Source: Buchnera aphidicola (Sarucallis kahawaluokalani) (GTDB lineage: Bacteria; Pseudomonadota; Gammaproteobacteria; Enterobacterales; Enterobacteriaceae). Taken from it: 64,000 nt of DNA. The DNA is taken from positions 151,605 to 215,604 of the forward strand of contig NZ_CP032999.1 of the NCBI RefSeq assembly GCF_005080725.1, written 5' to 3'. This document shows, piece after piece, positions 57,995 through 64,000 of the stretch; the first letter of the stretch is position 1; each line of letters begins with the position of its first letter. The notes beneath the pieces were generated by a model. That model searched no databases. It was given only the letters and a program-made list of their open reading frames with translations, and had not been told where the DNA came from. Both the position numbers and the translations under genes were made by a program.

Positions 57995-58582
57995 ATGAAA
58001 ATTAAACGTATACAAGATGCTATTTTACCAACTCTTTGGGGAGAATTTAAAATTATTGGTTTTCAAGAGAAAGGTAACGATAAAAATCATGTTGTTTTGA
58101 CATATGGTAATATAAATCATAAAAAACCAGTATTAGTTAGAATTCATTCAGAATGTTTAACAGGAGATGCGTTATTTAGTTTAAGGTGTGATTGTGGAGA
58201 ACAATTAAAAACATCACTTGCATTGATTGCTGAGTCAGGTAGCGGGATATTAATTTATCATAGGCAAGAAGGTAGAAATATTGGTTTATTAAATAAAATT
58301 AAGGCATATCATTTACAAGATCAAGGATTAGATACAGTAGAGGCAAATCATAAATTGGGTTTTTCTGCCGATGAGAGAGATTTTACTATTTGTTCTGATA
58401 TATTAAAGTTAATGCATATTAAAAAAATTATACTACTAACAAATAATCCATTAAAAGTAAAAATATTAGTTAATGCCGGGATTAATATTGTAAAACGAAT
58501 GAATTTAATTGTCAAAGATAATCCAAAGAATAAAAAGTATTTAAATACAAAAATTAATAAAATGGGTCATTTAATTTCTTAA
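57995..58582 (+). CDS. ribA: GTP cyclohydrolase II
   Basis: RibA opens GTP for riboflavin synthesis. The 195 residues match E. coli (196). The zinc ligands C54, C65 and C67 lie in [37 protein letters not shown] supplies the catalytic region. It ends the plus-strand lipB-lipA-pyrF-ribA run and is followed by a hairpin with T-run. Confidence 0.96.
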   Translation: MKIKRIQDAILPTLWGEFKIIGFQEKGNDKNHVVLTYGNINHKKPVLVRIHSECLTGDALFSLRCDCGEQLKTSLALIAESGSGILIYHRQEGRNIGLLNKIKAYHLQDQGLDTVEANHKLGFSADERDFTICSDILKLMHIKKIILLTNNPLKVKILVNAGINIVKRMNLIVKDNPKNKKYLNTKINKMGHLIS

Positions 58583-58601
58583 ATCATAATTATATTAAAT
58601 A

Positions 58602-58642
58602 TATGTATTATTAAAAATTATTTCATAATACATAAATTTTTT
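58602..58642 (+). terminator. Intrinsic terminator after ribA
   Basis: TATGTATTAT (58602-58611) and ATAATACATA (58625-58634) form a perfect 10-base stem with a 13-base loop. AAT plus a run of T's follows (T's at 58637-58642). It starts 20 bases after the ribA stop and lies between convergent transcription units. Confidence 0.6.
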
Positions 58643-58674
58643 ATAAATTAGTTTATAAATATTATTGATAGTAT

Positions 58675-59064
58675 TTATAATATGTATCTTGAATATATTG
58701 TATAGATGATTAATAATATAAAACAAATTTTGATTATTACGTATATTTTTGATATATAATATATATATATTTGATAAATTATATTTAAATATGAAAGTTC
58801 TATATAACCAGAGAAGATATTTGTTATAACAATCATGAAAAATATTATTAATAATAAAAGATATATTTTTTTGATATTCCTGATATTATAATAGATAAAT
58901 TGATTATAAAATTTATTTTTTGTAAACATGCGTACTATAAAAAATATGAAATATAATGTTATTAATGGAGTAATGATATTTTCTAGTAAAATTTTAGCAA
59001 CACTAGATATAATAAATAAAAATATTAACATATTAATTATATTTTTTATTTTTTGTATATTCAT
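58675..59064 (-). CDS. Unrecognised small membrane protein downstream of trpA (possible yciC/UPF0259 or yciB remnant)
   Basis: The 129 residues are extremely hydrophobic and Ile/Tyr-rich, with about four membrane segments near 8-24, 29-46, 66-86 and 105-127. A short charged loop (FTKNKFYNQF) lies between the second and third. I do not recognise a family from the sequence. Position suggests one: in E. coli and, as I recall, in other Buchnera, the membrane proteins YciC (UPF0259, about 247 residues) and YciB lie beside trpA. A half-length, drifted YciC is therefore possible, but I see no diagnostic motif. ATG 59064 lies 63 bases after the trpA stop on the same strand, with no Shine-Dalgarno that stands out. 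It could be a decaying gene. Confidence 0.55.
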   Translation of the reverse strand: MNIQKIKNIINMLIFLFIISSVAKILLENIITPLITLYFIFFIVRMFTKNKFYNQFIYYNIRNIKKIYLLLLIIFFMIVITNIFSGYIELSYLNIIYQIYIYYISKIYVIIKICFILLIIYTIYSRYIL

Positions 59065-59127
59065 AATTCACTTTTAGTATTTTATTGTATTGCATAAAAA
59101 TATGTAAAAATTTTATTATAGTATTAT

Positions 59128-59943
59128 TTATGGTATTGACATTTTTGTCGCTGCTTTTAATTTCAACGTTAAATTTTTAATTTGTTTTAGCATAATTTCT
59201 GGGTTATGTTGAAATTTTTGAATTAAATTTATAATAATAGAACCACAAATTACACCATTTGTTCCTAGCAATAATGAATTTTTAATTTGTGATGCTGTTG
59301 AAATACCAAAACCTTGTAAGATAGGAGTAGAAGTTTTTTGTTTAATTTGTTTAATGATTTGTATACTAGGATTATTTTTTTGATGAATAAACCCGGTAAC
59401 CCCAGAACGTGCAATTAAATAAATAAATCCTGTACTAATTTTAGAAATTTTTTTAATAAATGCAATATTGGCATTTGGCGGGCAAATTAATATTTCAGAT
59501 ATATTATATTTTTGTGCATATTTTCGAAATATATTTGATTCTTCAAGAGGTACATCAGGAATTAATACAGAATCTATATCAATTTTATAGCATTTTTCAT
59601 AAAATTTTTCTATACCCATATTAAAAATAATATTTGCATATACTAGTATTCCTATTGGTAAGGTAGGATATTTTTGACGAATATTTTTTAATATTGTAAA
59701 ACATTTTTTAATTGTTATATTTTGTGATAAAACCCGATTGTTAGCGTTTTGTACAATAACACCATCTGCTAATGGATCTGAAAAAGGAATTCCTAATTCT
59801 AATGCATTAATTCCAGCAGATACTAAAATATCAATAATTTTATAGAATGTTTGTATAGAAGGATCTCCTATCGTTACAAATGGCATCAAGCATCCTTCAT
59901 TTATTAATTTAATACTTTGAAACATTTTATTATATCGATACAT
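59128..59943 (-). CDS. trpA: Tryptophan synthase alpha chain
   Basis: TrpA releases indole from indole-3-glycerol phosphate and channels it to TrpB. The 271 residues match E. coli (268). The catalytic acids are E49 ([11 protein letters not shown]) and D60 ([10 protein letters not shown]). LQGFGIS and GSIIINLI mark the phosphate site. I chose ATG 59943 (MYRYNKMFQ), with AAGGA 6 bases upstream; upstream in-frame starts run into trpB. It overlaps the trpB end by 14 bases, so coupling is likely. Confidence 0.97.
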   Translation of the reverse strand: MYRYNKMFQSIKLINEGCLMPFVTIGDPSIQTFYKIIDILVSAGINALELGIPFSDPLADGVIVQNANNRVLSQNITIKKCFTILKNIRQKYPTLPIGILVYANIIFNMGIEKFYEKCYKIDIDSVLIPDVPLEESNIFRKYAQKYNISEILICPPNANIAFIKKISKISTGFIYLIARSGVTGFIHQKNNPSIQIIKQIKQKTSTPILQGFGISTASQIKNSLLLGTNGVICGSIIINLIQKFQHNPEIMLKQIKNLTLKLKAATKMSIP

Positions 59944-61129
59944 TTTTAATCCTTTTATTTTTAATGTTATTATGTATTGTTGCGATATCTTTATCTCCAC
60001 GACCAGAAAGATTAACAATAATAATTTGTTTTTTATTTGGTTGTTGATTTATAATTTTCAATGCATAAGCAATAGCATGTGCAGATTCTAAAGCTGGAAT
60101 AATTCCTTCAGATTGACATAAATTAATAAAAGCATCTAATGCCTCTTGGTCGCTGATTGTATAATATTTAACTCTTCCTATAGAATGTAACCAAGCATGT
60201 TCTGGTCCAACCGATGGAAAATCTAATCCTGCAGAAATAGAATGTGATTGTTGAATTTGTCCGTCTTTATCTTGTATCATTGCAGATTTCATTCCAAAAT
60301 AAATACCAGTTTTACCGTATTGTAGAGGTGCTCCATGTTGACCTTGTAACATTCCTGTTCCACCTGGTTCGATACCAATTAATTTTACATTATCTTTAAT
60401 AAAATCATGGAATATACCAATAGCGTTAGATCCTCCACCAACACAAGCAATAATTTTGTCAGGTAATTTCTTTTCCTGATATAAAATTTGTTTTTTAGTT
60501 TCTATACCAATTATTTTTTGAAATTCACGTACCATAATAGGATATGGGTGAGGTCCTGCAGCTGTACCTAACATGTAATGACTATCAGAATAATTTTCTG
60601 ACCAATCTCTTAAAGCTTCGTTACAAGCGTCTTTTAGTGTTGCAGAACCACTTTTTACAGGTATGATTGTAGCTCCCATTAATTTCATTTTTAATACATT
60701 AATTTCCTGTCGCTTAATATCTTTATTGCCCATATAAATACGACATTTTAAATTCAATAACGAACAGGCAAAAGCAGTTGCTATGCCATGTTGTCCTGCT
60801 CCAGTTTCTGCAATGATATTATTTTTACACATTTTTTTTGCTAATAATGCTTGTGCAAGTACTTGATTAGTTTTGTGAGCTCCTCCATGTAATAAATCTT
60901 CTCTTTTTAAATATAATTTTGTGTTTGTATTTTTAGTAATATTTTTACATAATGTTAATGGAGTGGGTCTTCCAGCATAATTTTTTAATAAGTATGATAA
61001 TTTATTTTGAAATTTTTTATTATTTTGTGATTCCACAAAGTGTTTTTCTAGTTGTTGTAGTGCCGGCATTAAAATCTGAGGAACATACATACCACCAAAA
61101 TTTCCAAAATATGGGTTTAATAAATTCAT
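59930..61129 (-). CDS. trpB: Tryptophan synthase beta chain
   Basis: TrpB joins indole and serine to tryptophan with PLP. The 399 residues match E. coli (397). The PLP lysine is K86 in [26 protein letters not shown] and the C-terminal LSGRGDKDI are intact. The tail beyond GDKDI is slightly longer than in E. coli and runs into trpA by 14 bases. GAGGAAAATATTT precedes the ATG. Confidence 0.98.
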   Translation of the reverse strand: MNLLNPYFGNFGGMYVPQILMPALQQLEKHFVESQNNKKFQNKLSYLLKNYAGRPTPLTLCKNITKNTNTKLYLKREDLLHGGAHKTNQVLAQALLAKKMCKNNIIAETGAGQHGIATAFACSLLNLKCRIYMGNKDIKRQEINVLKMKLMGATIIPVKSGSATLKDACNEALRDWSENYSDSHYMLGTAAGPHPYPIMVREFQKIIGIETKKQILYQEKKLPDKIIACVGGGSNAIGIFHDFIKDNVKLIGIEPGGTGMLQGQHGAPLQYGKTGIYFGMKSAMIQDKDGQIQQSHSISAGLDFPSVGPEHAWLHSIGRVKYYTISDQEALDAFINLCQSEGIIPALESAHAIAYALKIINQQPNKKQIIIVNLSGRGDKDIATIHNNIKNKRIKNVSI

Positions 61130-61180
61130 AAATATTTTCCTCTAATATATCAATTATTGATGTTTTATATAATTTGATAT

Positions 61181-62542
61181 TTATGATAACTTTAATTTTG
61201 TAAATAAAATTTTTAATTTTTTATGGTTTTTTATTCCAATAGTGTGTTCTAATTGAGAATTAAAATCTAAACCAAAACAATTTAATTGTTTTGCTTGTAT
61301 GCAGTTTTTTTCGGATAATCCTCCTGATAAAAATACTTTATTTAATGAATATTTTTTTGTATATTCCCAATTAAAACAAATTCCACTACCGCCTTGATAG
61401 TTATCAAATAAATAATAATTAATATTTTTAAAATCTAGTTGATTTTTTTGTTTTACAATATAGATAGATTTCCATATTTCAACATTTTTAGGTATTTTTT
61501 TTTTGATATTTAAAATATATTCCGTATTTTCATTACCATGTAATTGTATTGCATATAATTTTAATTTTTTTATTAGAAATAAAATTTTTTCAATATCTTC
61601 ATTTTGAAAAACACCTACATATTTTAATTGTGTTGATTTAACAATTTTTTTTGCAGTATCGTATTGCAGTGCGCGAGGTGAATTTGATACGAATATTAAT
61701 CCTCCATAAACTGCTCCAAATTTTTCAGCTTGAATAGCATCTTTAGTTCGTGTTAAACCACAAATTTTATTATTACCAAATATAATATTGTTTACTTTTA
61801 AATTAATATCATTTGATTTCATTAAAGACGATCCAATTAAAAATCCATGTACTATTTTCTTTAATTGTTTTATTTGTATGTGATCTTTAATACCTGATTC
61901 GCTAATAATAATTTTATTTTTTGGTATCATTGGTGCGAGTGTGTATGTTGTATTTAAATCGATTTGAAAATTATTTAAGTTTCTATTATTAATTCCAATA
62001 ACTTTAGCTTTTAATTTGATTGCTCGGTGTAATTCATGTTCATTGTGAATTTCGGTCAAAATTCCCATGTTCATTTTATGTGCAATATTTTCAAGATATT
62101 TATATTGCGCATCATCTAATACTGATAACATTAATAAAATAGCATCAGCTTTATAATATCTTGCTAAATATACTTGATACGGATCAATAAAAAAGTCTTT
62201 GCATAATATAGGTTGTTTGACTAATTGATTTATTTCAAATAATCTTTGAAAATTACCGTAAAAATATTTTTCGTCCGTTAATACTGAAATAATTGTAGCA
62301 TGTTTTTTATAAACCTGAGTAATTTTTTTTATATTTAAATTAGCGTTAATTACTCCTGTAGACGGAGAAGCCTGTTTAACTTCTAGGATAAAACTTGGAT
62401 ATGTTGATTTTAATATTTTGTAAAAATTTCGATTACTTGGAATAATATGATTAGATATTTTTTTTAATGGAAATTTCCTTTGTTGTTTTATTAACCATTG
62501 TTTTTTATTGTATAAAATATTTTTTAATATATTTTGTTGCAT
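61181..62542 (-). CDS. trpC: Indole-3-glycerol phosphate synthase / phosphoribosylanthranilate isomerase fusion
   Basis: TrpC(F) carries out two consecutive tryptophan steps. The 453 residues equal the enterobacterial fusion (452 in E. coli). The synthase domain (1 to about 255) has ILEVKQASPSTGVI, CKDFFIDPYQVYLARYY and ISESGI. The isomerase domain (about 258-453) has ICGLTRTKDAIQAEKFGAVYGG in pieces, YVGVFQN, QLHGNE and GLDFNSQLE. It overlaps the end of trpD by 19 bases; trpB follows after 51 bases. Confidence 0.97.
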   Translation of the reverse strand: MQQNILKNILYNKKQWLIKQQRKFPLKKISNHIIPSNRNFYKILKSTYPSFILEVKQASPSTGVINANLNIKKITQVYKKHATIISVLTDEKYFYGNFQRLFEINQLVKQPILCKDFFIDPYQVYLARYYKADAILLMLSVLDDAQYKYLENIAHKMNMGILTEIHNEHELHRAIKLKAKVIGINNRNLNNFQIDLNTTYTLAPMIPKNKIIISESGIKDHIQIKQLKKIVHGFLIGSSLMKSNDINLKVNNIIFGNNKICGLTRTKDAIQAEKFGAVYGGLIFVSNSPRALQYDTAKKIVKSTQLKYVGVFQNEDIEKILFLIKKLKLYAIQLHGNENTEYILNIKKKIPKNVEIWKSIYIVKQKNQLDFKNINYYLFDNYQGGSGICFNWEYTKKYSLNKVFLSGGLSEKNCIQAKQLNCFGLDFNSQLEHTIGIKNHKKLKILFTKLKLS

Positions 62543-63543
62543 ATTTTTTCTCTCATAGATATTTTTTTTATATGTTTACTGATATCCCCGTTTTGTATTT
62601 TTTGAAAAGCGATTTTTGTATTTACAATAAGGTTTTCATACCCAAATACTTTTAATAAGATTGCTGTATTCATTGCTATTAAATATTGATATTTAATTTT
62701 ACCTATTCCTTTCGAAATATTTTTAAAGTAATGGCAATTTTCTTGAATAGTATTATTTTTAAATTTATCTTTTGATATTCTACATAATCCAAAATCTTCT
62801 GGATATAATGTATATGCAGTTATATTACCACGATTGACTTCAACAATATTTGTTGTACCATGAAGAGTTATTTCATCCATTCCATCACTATGTAAAATTA
62901 TTGCACGTTCATAATTTAATGCATGAACAATTTTTGCAAATGGTAATAATAAATTTTGATGATACACTCCAATAACAGTAAAATTTGGTCTGGATGGATT
63001 TAATAAAGGACCTAGTGTATTAAAGATGGTTCTAGTGCTTAATTCTTTACGTACTTTGACAACATTTTTGAATCCAGAATGATATTTTGGAGCATATAAA
63101 AAACAAATATTTAAATTATCTAATTGTTTTTTATTTTTTTTTAAATTTAAATTAACATTGATATTATTTTTTTTTAAAATATCTATAGATCCCAGTTGGC
63201 TTGATATACCACAATTACAATGTTTTATAATTTTTAATCCTAACGAAGCGGCCAATATAGCACTTGCTGTTGATATGTTAATTGTATTACTATAATCTCC
63301 TCCAGTACCTACAATATCTGAGAAAAAATAGTTAGGATGAGGAAATTTTTTCGCATATTTTTGAAAAGCTTTTATTGCACCAATGATTTCATTGATAGAT
63401 GCCGATCTTACTTTTATTGCAGTTAATACTGCTGTTAATGAAATATTCGAAATTCGTTTTTTGATAATTTTTTTGAATAACTTATAACTTTCTAGTTCAT
63501 TTAATGTTTTTAATTTATAAAGTTTATTGAATATTTTTTTCAT
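62524..63543 (-). CDS. trpD: Anthranilate phosphoribosyltransferase, without fused TrpG domain
   Basis: TrpD couples anthranilate to PRPP. The 339 residues are the transferase alone. In E. coli it is fused to the glutamine amidotransferase TrpG (531 residues in total). The PRPP/anthranilate motif is VGTGGDYSNTINIST (79-93), followed by KHCNCGISSQLGSID, where most relatives read KHGNRxxSS: Cys replaces the common Gly and Arg-region residues are altered (NCG for NRG/NRA). RTIFNTLGPLLNP is intact. trpE and trpG are not in the window. In many Buchnera they lie on a plasmid. No Shine-Dalgarno stands out. Confidence 0.95.
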   Translation of the reverse strand: MKKIFNKLYKLKTLNELESYKLFKKIIKKRISNISLTAVLTAIKVRSASINEIIGAIKAFQKYAKKFPHPNYFFSDIVGTGGDYSNTINISTASAILAASLGLKIIKHCNCGISSQLGSIDILKKNNINVNLNLKKNKKQLDNLNICFLYAPKYHSGFKNVVKVRKELSTRTIFNTLGPLLNPSRPNFTVIGVYHQNLLLPFAKIVHALNYERAIILHSDGMDEITLHGTTNIVEVNRGNITAYTLYPEDFGLCRISKDKFKNNTIQENCHYFKNISKGIGKIKYQYLIAMNTAILLKVFGYENLIVNTKIAFQKIQNGDISKHIKKISMREKICNKIY

Positions 63544-64000
63544 ATTAATATATTTTTTAATAAAATGAGTTCCTTTATTTGAAAAATAAAATTATATTTT
63601 ATTTATGAAATAGTAATATTGATCAGGAAAAAAAAAGATAACATTTATAATAAAATATTATAAGATTATATAATTACAATTATTGTTTATATAAATAAAC
63701 TTGCATAAATTTACATCATAAAAATGATATTATTTCCATGATGTTGAAATATCATCTCAATATAAATTGTTTTTATAATATTAATATTAATTTTTATATA
63801 TTAGTATATTATTTTTACAGAATTAATTATATTATTAATGAGAATTTCATAAAATATTTGCATCATATTTTATAATACATGTGAAATTTTTCCAAATGTT
63901 AATTAAAATATCAACAAATTAAATTATGTAAATAATTTTTGTCAAAATTTTTCAAAACATCAGTTTGTAAAATGAAATATAACAAATGTATATTATAATT
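63544..64000. other. Right-end intergenic stretch (457 bases) with no supported gene
   Basis: Beyond trpD the sequence is nearly pure AT-rich spacer up to the window edge. The longest plausible frame (plus strand from about 63738, 45 codons) is rich in Asn, Ile and Tyr and resembles nothing. There is no trpE/trpG fragment, no tRNA and no clear attenuator with a Trp-rich leader peptide. The region must contain the promoter of trpDCBA, but no consensus promoter stands out. Confidence 0.6.

Noticed and set aside
63738-63875. 45-codon open frame on the plus strand near the right edge
   Set aside because: Short, low-complexity composition typical of AT-rich spacer, no ribosome site and no resemblance to a protein family.

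Overview
This window is a stretch of a very AT-rich, gene-dense, strongly reduced gammaproteobacterial chromosome. The 16S rRNA, the E. coli-like gene order, the split rRNA operon, the retained essential-amino-acid pathways and the retained flagellar export genes point to Buchnera aphidicola, the primary endosymbiont of aphids. I cannot fix the aphid lineage from sequence alone. I see no insertion sequence, prophage, CRISPR array, toxin-antitoxin pair or other sign of horizontal transfer.

Layout. 1-3656: thrABC on the minus strand (thrC cut by the window edge). 4015-14134: truA, secA (frameshifted in a poly-A tract), guaC and the pyruvate dehydrogenase genes aceE-aceF-lpdA on the plus strand, closed by two hairpins. 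14232-22904: a minus-strand block with mtn, erpA, ftsZ, ftsA, rsmH, ilvH, ilvI, dapD and map. 23164-32736: rpsB, tsf, pyrH, frr, bamA, fabZ and dnaE on the plus strand. proS (minus) follows, then flhB-flhA (plus) and argS (minus). 39498-42302: rRNA promoter, 16S rRNA, tRNA-Ile, tRNA-Ala, dnaQ and tRNA-Asp; no 23S gene follows the tRNAs. 42426-44466: gpt, grpE, smpB, tadA. 44481-49169 (minus): acpS, era, rnc, lepB, lepA. 49361-58582 (plus): mnmA, purB, fabI, rnb, ychE, lipB, lipA, pyrF, ribA. 58675-63543 (minus): a small unrecognised membrane protein and trpA, trpB, trpCF, trpD. The last 457 bases hold no gene that I can support.

How the genes work together. thrABC, ilvIH, dapD and trpDCBA belong to essential-amino-acid synthesis for the host. 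aceE/aceF/lpdA with lipA/lipB form a self-contained pyruvate dehydrogenase and lipoylation set. acpS, fabZ and fabI are a fatty-acid set. guaC, gpt, purB, pyrH and pyrF handle nucleotides. secA, lepB and bamA serve protein export and outer-membrane assembly. rpsB/tsf/frr, smpB, lepA, era, rnc, rsmH, truA, mnmA, tadA, proS and argS serve translation and RNA maturation.

Most notable are the losses and lesions, not a new system. ftsA lies directly next to rsmH, so the whole mur/ftsW/ftsI/ftsL block is gone. No dxr or uppS lies between frr and bamA. FlhB ends before its autocleaving cytoplasmic domain. SecA needs a one-base frame correction in an A10 tract and lacks its zinc-binding tail. proS and argS carry in-frame A15 and A16 tracts. 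The ProS editing insertion looks dead, and RNase III has Asn at a metal-ligand position. All similarity statements rest on reading motifs and remembered E. coli family sequences, not on database searches.
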